From positions 600,524 through 664,523 of the forward strand of contig NZ_FMYZ01000003.1 in NCBI RefSeq assembly GCF_900101625.1: a DNA stretch of 64,000 nt. Direction: 5' to 3'. The stretch comes from Cupriavidus sp. YR651. Lineage in GTDB: Bacteria > Pseudomonadota > Gammaproteobacteria > Burkholderiales > Burkholderiaceae. Shown in pieces: positions 17,501 through 25,703 of this stretch. The notes under the pieces were generated by a model. That model was given only the letters and a program-made list of their open reading frames with translations, had not been told where the DNA came from and ran no database searches. A program made the position numbers and the translations under genes. The stretch's first letter is position 1. Each line of letters begins with the position of its first letter.

Positions 17501-18717
17501 CGTCGGAATCGAACGAACTCGCGCGCGCCTGGCTGGCGCGCCAGTATGTGCGCACGCTGCAGCGCCCCGCGTACGCCGAGATCTCGATCGCGCTCGACAA
17601 CAACGATCTCGAGGCACTGGACCGCATCATGGAGCGCCAGGCGGGCCGCGTGCCCGTGACGAGCCAGATCGAGGCCAACCGGCAACTTGACCGGCTGGCC
17701 GCGGCGCAGACGCAGGCCTTCGAGACGCAGGAGATGGCCCGCACCGACGACGCCCTGCAGGAGACGCTGCAGGATGCGCTGCTGACGGATGCGCAGGCCA
17801 TCGAGCCGCGCGTGACGATGCAGCACCAGAAGCCGCTGGAGTACTTCGAATACAGCCTGGCCGGCGGCGCGCGCCTGTGGGACGGCTACGCGCTGAATCT
17901 GCGCGGCGTGTTCCGCGACCAGCGCACCACGGACCGCGCGCAGCTGGACAATGTGCCGGCATCGGACCGGCGCGCGGAACTGGCGCTGAGCTACCGCGAT
18001 TCGCAGAAGCGCTGGGCGCTCGGCGTGGGCCGCCGCGATGGCCTGGAGTCCTTCACCACCGCGCGCCTGCAGGGCGAGTGGAACCGGGAAGGCCGGGTGT
18101 CGTTCACGACGCTGGCCGGCTATAACCAGCCGGCGGAAGAGTCATCGCAGCTGCGCGTGGGCGGCATGAAGGATGTGCTGGGGCTGGGCGCGATGTGGCG
18201 CATCGGCCTGCGCGAGTTCGTCAGCGGGCGGGTGGAGTACAGCCACTTCTACGGGCAGGATCGCAGCGCGCTGGGCCACGGCATGGTGTATGACGTAGAG
18301 GCGGGCTATCGTATCCGCACGGCGTACCCGGACTACACGGTGCGCATCGTGGGCACGCACGCCAACTACAGCACCAATGCCGGCACGCTGACGCCGCGCA
18401 TGCAGCGCCTGCTGCCCGCCGATGACGATGAAGCCACGCCGGGGTTCTACATGCCGCAGGGCTTTACGCAGGCCGGCGTGCTGTTCGGCTTCGGCACCGA
18501 CCTGATTGACGACTACACGCGCAAGTGGCGCCCGTTTGCTGAAGTGGGCGCGTTGCGCGACACGCGGGCGGGCCACAACTTCCGTGCCCAGCTGGGCGTG
18601 GCCGGATCGGTATTGGGCAACGACCACCTGTCGCTGTATGTCTTGCATGAAACCGCGGCCCGCAATGGCGGCACACCGCTCACCGAACTGGGCCTGCGCT
18701 ATCGCTGGCTGTACTGA
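14506..18717 (+). CDS. pelB: PelB: Pel outer-membrane export porin with TPR scaffold
   Basis: This 1403-residue protein begins with a single membrane helix (about residues 15-40, PALVLTFTAMVGVGLALMF), followed by a long alpha-helical TPR region up to about residue 1080 and a C-terminal outer-membrane beta-barrel of about 300 residues ending in GLRYRWLY, with an aromatic terminal residue. PelB carries the polymer across the outer membrane and its TPRs bind PelA. It is roughly 200 residues longer than P. aeruginosa PelB. Extra sequence includes an Ala/Thr/Pro-rich linker near residues 350-400 and an acidic stretch EDEEDAQPDDEEGEQ near residue 890. The ATG at 14506 lies inside pelA; an ATG at 14494 is an alternative. 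Confidence 0.92.
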   Translation: MSSNKSKSAAPAERERLLPPALVLTFTAMVGVGLALMFPRETLRERLLGQGRTVDGLTVAYLEAWSRVAPDDTSFMGVLAEQYARSGRLDDAEAMLARMQAVQGADLTGPILRTRIEITQQRAYAALPDTPERAQRLALMSELLKEASAPAALRKWSLGDLQALATQSRQIGDASAAGKLYRELAVRDPAHADFYNQQLAGIALSGGNYRDAARALFEAQARSKNLYEQRTLFLQALQTLQAGNLLDEALMEAERRGGKLLDDPDVLRFLTRLALAANKPDVAAKYVERLLKLSAIKPMDATRLAQAHLRRVSDTEPWLARGHVFLDGPRGQAMRQKLADAGEFGVRHVAATTASAPASAPVATATATARAPAAPKADSRNVTQSEAQAAAKTEVAQAAAEGRPFNADDYDLAYRVFLAAGKLDQAQRVAQTAVQKLPNEPVWRERLAQVSEWNRQPMVALQSWLEYAQATNDERAWNNVMRLAPGLNDDRAYLAALRHRAAGGDLKTVDEVVAAYERLGEPEAGMAFLDGIAHGPHGREIMERNAALAERAGRDARAFELYGQLQRRYGPRPQYALKRANMLYVDGRLTDAMDAMLPARGSAGPKDLLYWRTYTELARLTQRDDLLKDGYRQMMIAVAQTQDEHCMTMPPGAARNDCLSELRDAEDRDFSNLIDYYNRSPIDAGRIAEASWRKHGKREQLELAVYYYTRAHAYVRIERLLASLTPEQKREAESSAAFMMRRAEFWRLTGDRERALADLRHAASLPDADSETYAALLWALIDMGTDSEVRAVMRRLHNEAEDDPGLWGAYAAGAMRFQDGRTALHYLRKMQQGKSADPLWLGLIADAYEAIGETSMAWRIRKQAWIDLHHAWSTSGLRGAEARHTGEDEEDAQPDDEEGEQGAPARTDLRRQVVALGQVFASGDVSRQLVIEMLRRDRAEVAARRLTPPDPNAASQLGEVPGLPPLVVPPQAELSERERRRQRQISAASREVALAWAMSSESNELARAWLARQYVRTLQRPAYAEISIALDNNDLEALDRIMERQAGRVPVTSQIEANRQLDRLAAAQTQAFETQEMARTDDALQETLQDALLTDAQAIEPRVTMQHQKPLEYFEYSLAGGARLWDGYALNLRGVFRDQRTTDRAQLDNVPASDRRAELALSYRDSQKRWALGVGRRDGLESFTTARLQGEWNREGRVSFTTLAGYNQPAEESSQLRVGGMKDVLGLGAMWRIGLREFVSGRVEYSHFYGQDRSALGHGMVYDVEAGYRIRTAYPDYTVRIVGTHANYSTNAGTLTPRMQRLLPADDDEATPGFYMPQGFTQAGVLFGFGTDLIDDYTRKWRPFAEVGALRDTRAGHNFRAQLGVAGSVLGNDHLSLYVLHETAARNGGTPLTELGLRYRWLY

Positions 18718-18750
18718 CGACTGGATTTCAAGGTAACGAGGGGGATCGAC

Positions 18751-19299
18751 ATGAACGGGAAGACAACACGCATGGGACGGGTGGTGGCATGGTGCGGCGC
18801 GATGGGCGCGGCGCTGTGGCTGGCCGGTTGCGCGGTGACGGACGTGGGCCGCGCACCGCAGATGTCGCCGGGCGACACGGTGGCCGTGCTGCCGATCGTG
18901 AACTACACGGAGACGCCGCAGGCCGGCCTGCGTGCGGAAGCCATCGCCGAATCCCTGCTCAAGACCGGGGGCGTGGCCAACCTGAAACGCTATCCGGCGG
19001 CCCTGAACCCGGAAACGCTGTTCGAGCCGGCCGAGCGCGAGTCCGTGGGCCGCGCGCTGGAATGGGCCCGTGGCGAACGCGCCCGCTATGCGCTGACCGG
19101 CGCCGTGCAGGAATGGCGTTACAAGGTCGGCGTGGATGGCGAGCCGGCGGTTGGCATCTCGCTGCAACTGATCGACGTGGCCAGCGGCCAGGTGGTGTGG
19201 TCCGCCACGGGCAGCAACAGCGGCTGGAGCCGTGAATCGCTGTCCGGCACGGCACAGAAGCTGCTGCGCCGCCTGCTGGCGCCGCTGATGCAAGGTTGA
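18751..19299 (+). CDS. pelC: PelC lipoprotein
   Basis: This 182-residue lipoprotein has a signal sequence ending in the lipobox LAGC, with Cys27 as the lipidated residue. PelC forms a ring of subunits on the periplasmic face of the outer membrane below PelB and funnels the cationic polymer through an electronegative surface. The mature protein has the family's TVAVLPIVNYTETPQAG start and a C-terminal ISLQLIDVASGQVVW strand pair, resembling the CsgG/LpoB-like fold. It starts 33 bases after pelB with AACGAGG upstream, and its stop overlaps the first possible pelD start. Confidence 0.92.
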   Translation: MNGKTTRMGRVVAWCGAMGAALWLAGCAVTDVGRAPQMSPGDTVAVLPIVNYTETPQAGLRAEAIAESLLKTGGVANLKRYPAALNPETLFEPAERESVGRALEWARGERARYALTGAVQEWRYKVGVDGEPAVGISLQLIDVASGQVVWSATGSNSGWSRESLSGTAQKLLRRLLAPLMQG

Positions 19300-19313
19300 G
19301 CGCAAAAGGACGG

Positions 19314-20801
19314 GTGATACGCGTGGCCAATTCCGTGGAAAAGACGCGCCAGGGGCAGGGAATCGGCCTTGGCGGGCGCTATGCGCGCTGGCTGGCGCCC
19401 GCGGTGAGCGGGCCGGCGGCCGTGCTGGAGCTGATCGTCACCATGGTGGTGGCGATGGGGCTCGCGTACCTGGTGCTGCCGCAGAATCCGCTGCTGCTGG
19501 GCATGGGCTTTCCCTGGGCCTGGCTGCTGCCGGTCATCCTGGCGCTGCGCTACGGCACGCTGATCGGCGTGGGCGCCGTGCTGATGCTGCTGGGTGGCTG
19601 GTTCTTCTTCGAGAGCGTGGGTGCCTACAGCGGAGCGTTCCCGCGCATGTTCTTCCTCGGCGGACTGCTGCTGGTGCTGGTGGCCGGCCAGTTCGGCGAC
19701 GTCTGGGGCACGCGCCTGGCGCGCGCGCGCGCCGTGAACCGCTACCTGGACGAGCGGCTGGCCGCGCTGACCAAGAACCACTACCTGCTGCGCATTTCCC
19801 ACGCGCGGCTGGAAAACGATCTGCTGGCCCGTCCGACCACATTGCGCGACACGCTGTCGCAACTGCGTGGCGTGGCGCTGGAGGATGCGGCGCGCGGCCA
19901 GATCGCTGGCAACACGGCAGCCGGCCATCTGGCTGGCGCGCAACCGATGCTCCAGGTGGTGGCACAGGCCTGCCAGGTCGAGGCGGCCGCGCTGTATCCG
20001 TGCGATGGCGACCACTTGTCCACCGAGGCCGTGGCCAGCATCGGACGATCCTTTTCGCTGGATGTAAACGATCCGCTGGTGAGGCATTGCCTGGATACGC
20101 GCACGCTGGCCCATCTGCGCTCCACGGGCCTGCAGCAGGATGCGCAGACCCGCTACGTGGCCGTGGCGCCGGTGCTGGCCGGATCGGACCGCCTGATCGG
20201 GGTGCTGGTGGTGGAGCGCATGCCGTTCCTGTCGCTGACCTATGAAAACCTGCAGCTGCTGATGGTGCTGATGGGCTACTACGCCGACGGCGTGGAGCAC
20301 GCGCACGCCACGCATGGCATCCAGTCGCTGGCGCCGGCCATTCCGTATGCGTTTGCGCTGGACTATGCGCGGCTGTCGCGGCTGCGTCGCGAGACCGGTA
20401 TCGAAAGCTCGGTGGTGGCACTGGTATTCGATCTCGACGAGGCGCGCGATGCGTTGTTCGAACAGGTGGTGCGCAGCCGTCGCGCGCTGGATGTGGCATG
20501 GCCCGCGCGCAGCCAGCGCCAGCGCGCCATGCTGACGCTGATGCCGTTGTCGGACAGCCAGGCCGTATCGGCCTATCTGGTGCGGATCGAGGACATGCTG
20601 CGCGCCCAGTTCGGCACCGATTTCGCCACCGCGCATATCGGCGTGTACACGCTGGCGGTGCCGGCCACCGGGGCGGAGGACGCCCTGGTGCGGCTGCTGC
20701 AGCGCTGCCAGATCGATGGCGGCAACGGCACGGCGGCCACGGCTGACGCGGCGCCAGGCACCGGCCCGGCGCCGGTTGCCGGCCAGACCCGGGCAAGCTG
20801 A
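19314..20801 (+). CDS. pelD: PelD: c-di-GMP receptor of the Pel synthase
   Basis: This protein of about 495 residues has four predicted membrane helices in the first 130 residues, a short coiled-coil-like segment, a GAF domain (about residues 200-310) and a C-terminal degenerate GGDEF domain. The catalytic GGDEF loop is absent, but the inhibitory-site motif RxxD is kept as RALD at residues 390-393, matching the c-di-GMP-binding site of P. aeruginosa PelD. Pel synthesis is therefore predicted to be activated by c-di-GMP. The start is unclear: GTG 19314 and GTG 19323 follow an AGGA, while TTG 19296 overlaps the pelC stop. The membrane topology is the same for all. Confidence 0.9.
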   Translation: MIRVANSVEKTRQGQGIGLGGRYARWLAPAVSGPAAVLELIVTMVVAMGLAYLVLPQNPLLLGMGFPWAWLLPVILALRYGTLIGVGAVLMLLGGWFFFESVGAYSGAFPRMFFLGGLLLVLVAGQFGDVWGTRLARARAVNRYLDERLAALTKNHYLLRISHARLENDLLARPTTLRDTLSQLRGVALEDAARGQIAGNTAAGHLAGAQPMLQVVAQACQVEAAALYPCDGDHLSTEAVASIGRSFSLDVNDPLVRHCLDTRTLAHLRSTGLQQDAQTRYVAVAPVLAGSDRLIGVLVVERMPFLSLTYENLQLLMVLMGYYADGVEHAHATHGIQSLAPAIPYAFALDYARLSRLRRETGIESSVVALVFDLDEARDALFEQVVRSRRALDVAWPARSQRQRAMLTLMPLSDSQAVSAYLVRIEDMLRAQFGTDFATAHIGVYTLAVPATGAEDALVRLLQRCQIDGGNGTAATADAAPGTGPAPVAGQTRAS

Positions 20802-20804
20802 CGC

Positions 20805-21794
20805 ATGGGCAAGCTGACCATCGGTGGCACCGCCGCCCAGATCGCCGCGCTCACGCTGCTGCTGCGCAGTGGCGGCACGGGGCTGCCGCTGCTGTTGTCG
20901 TTCCTGGGGCTGCAGGCCACGGCGGCCGCGCTGCTCGGGCTGGCGCTATGGCGCCTGCTGCCACGGCGCTTCCGCGTGCCGTTTTTCTGGAGCTACCTCT
21001 ACCTGGCCGCGTTCTGTTTCTTCGTGCCGCTGGGTGGCACGCTGGTGTGCCTGGGCAGCCTGCTGTTCTCCAAACTGTTCCCGGGCAAGCGGGATGCCAC
21101 CGGCATCGCCTCGGTGGCGCTGCCGGAGTTCGTGACGCACCTGATCCAGCGCGTCACGCACGGCGGCGGCGCGCGGTTGCGCGCCCAGCTCGGCAATACG
21201 CGCGCGCCGCTGCCGGAGCGCATGACGGCGCTGGTGGCCATGCAGTCGATGCCCACGCGCACGGCCAGCCCGGTGCTCCGCGAACTGCTGGCGGACAGCA
21301 CGGACGATATCCGGCTGCTGGCCTACGGCATGCTCGACGGCGCCGAGAAGCAGTTGACGCAGCAGATCCTGGCGGAGCTGCCACGGCTGGAGGCCGCGGA
21401 CACGCCGCAGGCGCGCGGCGAGATCAACAAACGGCTGGCGGACCTGTACTGGGAGCTGATCTATCAGAACCTGGTGCAGGGCGACGTCTACCGCTACACC
21501 GCGAGCCAGGTGGAACGCTACGCCAGCGCGGCACTGGAGATCGACGACAGCAATGCCGCGCTCTGGTATATGCGCGGGCGCCTGGCGCTGGCGCGCAACG
21601 CGCCGGGCGAGGCCCGCGAATGGCTCGTGCGCGCCGAGTCGCTCGGCTTCGCGCGCGAGCGCGTGCTGCCGCTGCTGGCGGAAGCCGCCTACCTGGAACG
21701 CGACTATGCCGCCGTGCGCAAGCTCATGGCGGCCTTCGACAGTCCTTCGCCGCTCCCGCTGGTGCGGCCCCTCCTGCGGTACTGGCAATCATGA
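20805..21794 (+). CDS. pelE: PelE: Pel synthase membrane/TPR subunit
   Basis: This 329-residue protein has two or three membrane helices in its first 85 residues (LLLSFLGLQATAAALLGLAL and YLYLAAFCFFVPLGGTLVCL), then a cytoplasmic helical domain with TPR-like repeats such as NAALWYMRGRLALARNAPGEA. PelE helps assemble the inner-membrane synthase with PelD, PelF and PelG. It starts three bases after the pelD stop and its stop overlaps the pelF start as ATGA, so the genes are tightly coupled. Length agrees with the P. aeruginosa protein (329). Confidence 0.92.
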   Translation: MGKLTIGGTAAQIAALTLLLRSGGTGLPLLLSFLGLQATAAALLGLALWRLLPRRFRVPFFWSYLYLAAFCFFVPLGGTLVCLGSLLFSKLFPGKRDATGIASVALPEFVTHLIQRVTHGGGARLRAQLGNTRAPLPERMTALVAMQSMPTRTASPVLRELLADSTDDIRLLAYGMLDGAEKQLTQQILAELPRLEAADTPQARGEINKRLADLYWELIYQNLVQGDVYRYTASQVERYASAALEIDDSNAALWYMRGRLALARNAPGEAREWLVRAESLGFARERVLPLLAEAAYLERDYAAVRKLMAAFDSPSPLPLVRPLLRYWQS

Positions 21795-23380
21795 GCGAGA
21801 TATTGGTCAAGGGCACGTCCGCCGACGTCATGCTGCTGCTGGAGGGCACGTTCCCCTATGTGAGCGGTGGCGTGTCGAGCTGGGTCAACCAGATGATCCG
21901 GGCGTTCCCGGAGATCCGCTTCGGCATCGTCTTCATCGGCAGCCGCCGCCAGGACTATGGCGAGATGGTGTACGCGCTGCCCGAGAACGTGGTGCATCTG
22001 GAATCCCATTTCCTGTACGACTTTCCACCGCCGCCGATGGTCCATGGCAGCGCCGGCGACGCGAAGGCCTTCGCGAAATCGGACGAACTGCACGAGATCC
22101 TGCGCGAGCCGGGCCACGAAGCGCGCGCCGGCGAGCTGATCCGCGAACTGATGCCGCTGCTGCGCGAGGGCGGGGCGTTGTCCAAGGATGCCTTCCTCTA
22201 CAGCAAGCGCGCCTGGCAGACCATTACGGAGCAATACCGCCAGTTCTGCACGGACCCGTCGTTCACGGACTATTTCTGGACCGTCCGCATCATGCACAAG
22301 CCACTCTGGCAACTGGTGCGGATTGCGGAAGGGTTGATCCCGGCCCGCGTCTACCACACCGTGTCCACGGGCTATGCCGGCTTTCTGGGAGCGATGCTGC
22401 GCTATCGCAACGCGCGCCCCCTGCTGGTGTCGGAGCACGGCATCTATACCAAGGAACGCAAGATCGACCTGTTCCAGAGCCAGTGGATCCGCGACAACCG
22501 CAACGTGTTCGAGCGCGACATCTCCCAGATCAGCTACTTCCGCGAGCTCTGGGTGCGCTTCTTCGAAACGCTGGGCCGCGTCTGCTACGACGCCGGCGAC
22601 GAGATCGTGGCGCTGTACGAAGGCAATCGCCGCCGCCAGGTGGCGGATGGCGCGCCGGCCGGGCGCACGCGCAACATCCCGAACGGCATCAACCTGCCCC
22701 GGCTGGCCGCGCTGCGCGAAAAGCGCGCGCCGGGTGTGCCGCCGGTGCTGTGCCTGATCGGCCGGGTGGTGCCCATCAAGGACATCAAGACATTTATCCG
22801 CGCGATGCTGACCGTGGTGCGCGAGTGCCCGGATGCCGAGGGCTGGATCGCCGGACCGGAGGACGAGGATCCGGAATACGCGCGCGAATGCCGCAGCCTG
22901 GCGGAAAGCCTGGGCCTGGGCGACAAGGTGAAATTCCTGGGCTTCCAGAAGATCGACGAACTGCTGCCGAAGGTGGGCGTGCTGGTGCTGAGTTCGATTT
23001 CCGAGGCGCTGCCGCTGGTGGTGCTGGAGGGCTTTGCGGCCGGCGTGCCATGCGTGACGACGGACGTGGGGTCCTGCCGCGAGCTGATCTTCGGCCTGCC
23101 CGGCGAGGATGCGGACCTGGGCGCGGCGGGCGGCGTGGTGCGCATTGCCGACCCGGCCGCGCTGGCCGGCGCGGCGCTGGCGCTGCTGACGGACCCCGCA
23201 CGCTGGCGGGCGGCGCAGGCCAGCGGCATCGCGCGCGTGGAACGCTACTACACACAGGACCAGATGGTGGGCAGCTATCGCACGCTGTACGAGTCCCTGA
23301 CGGCATTGCCTGACCACGCGCGGCAGGACGGCGCCGCAGGCGGCAATCCGGCACGGTGCCCGGTCCACGGAGGACGCTGA
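21791..23380 (+). CDS. pelF: PelF: Pel glycosyltransferase (GT4)
   Basis: This 529-residue cytosolic glycosyltransferase of the GT4, GT-B fold polymerises the Pel backbone, probably from UDP-GalNAc/GlcNAc. Family features are the N-terminal LLLEGTFPYVSGGVSSW motif, the central VLCLIGRVVPIKDIKTFIRA strand and the C-terminal EX7E-like segment in SSISEALPLVVLEGF, followed by GVPCVTTDVGSCRE. The ATG at 21791 overlaps the pelE stop by four bases. The last about 25 residues are Gly/Pro/Ala-rich and may be disordered; they account for the extra length over the 507-residue P. aeruginosa enzyme. Confidence 0.94.
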   Translation: MSEILVKGTSADVMLLLEGTFPYVSGGVSSWVNQMIRAFPEIRFGIVFIGSRRQDYGEMVYALPENVVHLESHFLYDFPPPPMVHGSAGDAKAFAKSDELHEILREPGHEARAGELIRELMPLLREGGALSKDAFLYSKRAWQTITEQYRQFCTDPSFTDYFWTVRIMHKPLWQLVRIAEGLIPARVYHTVSTGYAGFLGAMLRYRNARPLLVSEHGIYTKERKIDLFQSQWIRDNRNVFERDISQISYFRELWVRFFETLGRVCYDAGDEIVALYEGNRRRQVADGAPAGRTRNIPNGINLPRLAALREKRAPGVPPVLCLIGRVVPIKDIKTFIRAMLTVVRECPDAEGWIAGPEDEDPEYARECRSLAESLGLGDKVKFLGFQKIDELLPKVGVLVLSSISEALPLVVLEGFAAGVPCVTTDVGSCRELIFGLPGEDADLGAAGGVVRIADPAALAGAALALLTDPARWRAAQASGIARVERYYTQDQMVGSYRTLYESLTALPDHARQDGAAGGNPARCPVHGGR

Positions 23381-23381
23381 C

Positions 23382-24752
23382 ATGGCAGGCATCGGTTTCG
23401 AATTGCGCAAGATGCTCCGGCGGGACAGCCTGTCGGGCATGCTGGGCGCCTATGCCTACGCCGGCGTGATCAGCTCGGGCCCGTGGGTGCTGTCGATCCT
23501 CGGCATCCTGCTGATCGGCCTGCTTTCCATCGGGTTCGTGGTGCCCGGCCTGCTGATCACGCAGTTCCAGGTTTCCGTGACCTACCTGATCGCCTGCAGC
23601 CTGATCCTGACCGGGCCGATGCAGCTCTCGTTCACGCGCTTCACGTCGGACCGCCTGTTCGAGCGCCGCGATCACCTGGTGCTGTCGAACTACCACGCGG
23701 TGGCGCTGCTTTCCACGGCGCTGGCGGGGACGATCGGCCTGGCCTGCGCGGTGTGGGCCTTCCCGGAGCAGTCCGTGCTGTACCGGCTGCTGATGATCGC
23801 GGGCTTCGTGATCATGAGCAATATCTGGATCGCCGCGATCTTCCTGTCCGGGATGAAGCAGTACAAGGCCATCGTGTGGACGTTCTTCGTCGGCTACACC
23901 ATCACGGTGCTGGCCGCGCTGGGGCTGCGCGGCCACGGCCTGGAAGGGCTGCTGGCCGGCTTCGTGGCGGGGCAGCTTTGCCTGCTGGTGGGCATGATCA
24001 CGCTGATCTACCGCAACTACACCAGCCAGCGCTTCATCTCGTTCGAAGTCTTCCAGAAGCGCCATGCGTACCCGAGCCTGGTGGTGATCGGCCTGTTCTA
24101 CAACCTGGGGATCTGGCTGGACAAGTTCATGTTCTGGTACGCGCCGTCCACGGGCCAGCAGGTGATCGGCCCGCTGCATGCGTCCATCATCTACGACATC
24201 CCGGTCTTCCTGGCCTACCTGGCGATCATCCCCGGCATGGCCGTGTTCCTGGTGCGGATCGAGACGGACTTCGTCGAGTACTACGACGCGTTCTACAACG
24301 CGGTGCGCGGCGGCAGCTCGCTGGAGCATATCGAGGACATGCGCAACACGATGGTCCAGACCATCCGCCTGGGGCTGTACGAGATCGTGAAGGTACAGGC
24401 CATCGCCGCGCTGCTGCTGTTCGTGGTGGGGCGCTGGGTCCTGGGCCTGCTGGGGATCTCCGAGCTCTACCTGCCCCTGCTCTATGTGGACGTGATCGGC
24501 GCCAGCCTGCAGGTGGTGCTGCTGGGCGTGCTGAACATCTATTTCTACCTGGATCGCCGCCGCGAGGTGCTGCTGCTGACCGGTACGTTCGTCGTGCTGA
24601 ACTTCGTGCTGACGCGGCTGACGCTGGCGCTGGGGCCGGCGTGGTATGGCTACGGTTTCGCGGTGTCGCTGCTGATCGTGGTGGCGCTGTCCCTGTACCT
24701 GCTGGACCGCAAGCTGGACCGGCTGGAATACGAAACCTACATGCTGCAATAG
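23382..24752 (+). CDS. pelG: PelG: Wzx-like Pel transporter
   Basis: This 456-residue integral membrane protein has about twelve hydrophobic helices and begins MAGIGFELRKMLRRDSLSG, the hallmark N terminus of PelG. The family belongs with polysaccharide flippases and moves the nascent Pel chain across the inner membrane together with PelD and PelE. Its length equals that of P. aeruginosa PelG. GGAGG lies eight bases before the ATG, and one base separates it from the pelF stop. It is the last gene of the seven-gene operon; 228 bases follow before the next start. Confidence 0.95.
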   Translation: MAGIGFELRKMLRRDSLSGMLGAYAYAGVISSGPWVLSILGILLIGLLSIGFVVPGLLITQFQVSVTYLIACSLILTGPMQLSFTRFTSDRLFERRDHLVLSNYHAVALLSTALAGTIGLACAVWAFPEQSVLYRLLMIAGFVIMSNIWIAAIFLSGMKQYKAIVWTFFVGYTITVLAALGLRGHGLEGLLAGFVAGQLCLLVGMITLIYRNYTSQRFISFEVFQKRHAYPSLVVIGLFYNLGIWLDKFMFWYAPSTGQQVIGPLHASIIYDIPVFLAYLAIIPGMAVFLVRIETDFVEYYDAFYNAVRGGSSLEHIEDMRNTMVQTIRLGLYEIVKVQAIAALLLFVVGRWVLGLLGISELYLPLLYVDVIGASLQVVLLGVLNIYFYLDRRREVLLLTGTFVVLNFVLTRLTLALGPAWYGYGFAVSLLIVVALSLYLLDRKLDRLEYETYMLQ

Positions 24753-24980
24753 GGGGAATCATCGCCGGGTCGCCGCGCCCGGGGCGGTGGGGTGGCGGTG
24801 GGGCGGCTCCGTCACGTTTTTCGTCTGTCAAGGATCGCTTACGCCCGCAAGGGCACGGCATCGCGGCACGGTTGCAACACCTGCGGCGACCCCCTCTAAT
24901 GTAGCCTCGACGCAGCGTGCCGCGTTTGGGTAACATGGCGCCGCCGAGCCCGACCCAGGCCGCAGTCAACAGAGGGAAGT

Positions 24981-25703
24981 ATGAGAATTGCCTCCGTGGA
25001 GGACGACGTCAGCCAGGCCGAACAGATTGTCCAGTTGCTCGATGAGGCCGGTTTTACCTGTGCGAGCTTTGCCACCGGGTCCGCGTTCCTGCGCGCGTTG
25101 CGCGACCAGGCGTTCGACCTGCTGATCATGGACTGGCAACTGCCGGATGTGAGCGGCTACGAGGTGGTCAGCTGGGTCCGCCAGCATTCCGGCCGCCTGC
25201 CGCCCATCCTGTTCCTGACCAGCCGCATGGAGGAGGCCGATATCGTCGCGGGCCTCGCCATCGGCGCCGACGACTACCTGGCCAAGCCCATCCGTCCGGG
25301 CGAATTCATTGCGCGCGTCCGGGCGCTGTTGCGCCGCGCGTATCCCGACGCCGCGCATGACGACCAGCTGATCCGCCAGGGCGACTACGTCATCGACGTG
25401 CGCCGGCGCGTCATCATGCTGTCGGGACTCAATATCGAACTGTCCCCGCGCGAATTCGACCTCGCGCTGTTCCTGTTCCGCAATATCGGCCGCCTGCTGT
25501 CGCGCGATGTGATCGAGCAGGCCGTCTGGGGCCGCGCCATGGAGGCCGGGTCCCGCACCCTCGACACCCATATCTCGCGGCTGCGTATCAAGCTGGCGCT
25601 GCGGCCGGACCACGGCGTGCGGCTGATGTCGGTGTATTCGCACGGCTACCGTTTTGAAGAGGTTGCTGCCGCGCCCGTCATGATCGGACGTGCCAATGCG
25701 TAG
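24981..25703 (+). CDS. OmpR/PhoB-type response regulator
   Basis: This 240-residue protein has an N-terminal receiver domain with the acidic pair at residues 8-9, the phosphorylation aspartate Asp51 in LLIMDWQLPD and Lys102 in DYLAKP. A winged-helix DNA-binding domain follows (about residues 135-230) with SPREFDLALFLFRN and the HISRLRIKL recognition helix. It is a DNA-binding transcription factor driven by a kinase, very likely the CHASE2 kinase encoded two genes on. GAGGGAAGT precedes the ATG. Its stop codon overlaps the FecR-like gene, so all three are coupled. It directly follows the pel operon and may regulate it, which is inference from position only. Confidence 0.9.
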   Translation: MRIASVEDDVSQAEQIVQLLDEAGFTCASFATGSAFLRALRDQAFDLLIMDWQLPDVSGYEVVSWVRQHSGRLPPILFLTSRMEEADIVAGLAIGADDYLAKPIRPGEFIARVRALLRRAYPDAAHDDQLIRQGDYVIDVRRRVIMLSGLNIELSPREFDLALFLFRNIGRLLSRDVIEQAVWGRAMEAGSRTLDTHISRLRIKLALRPDHGVRLMSVYSHGYRFEEVAAAPVMIGRANA

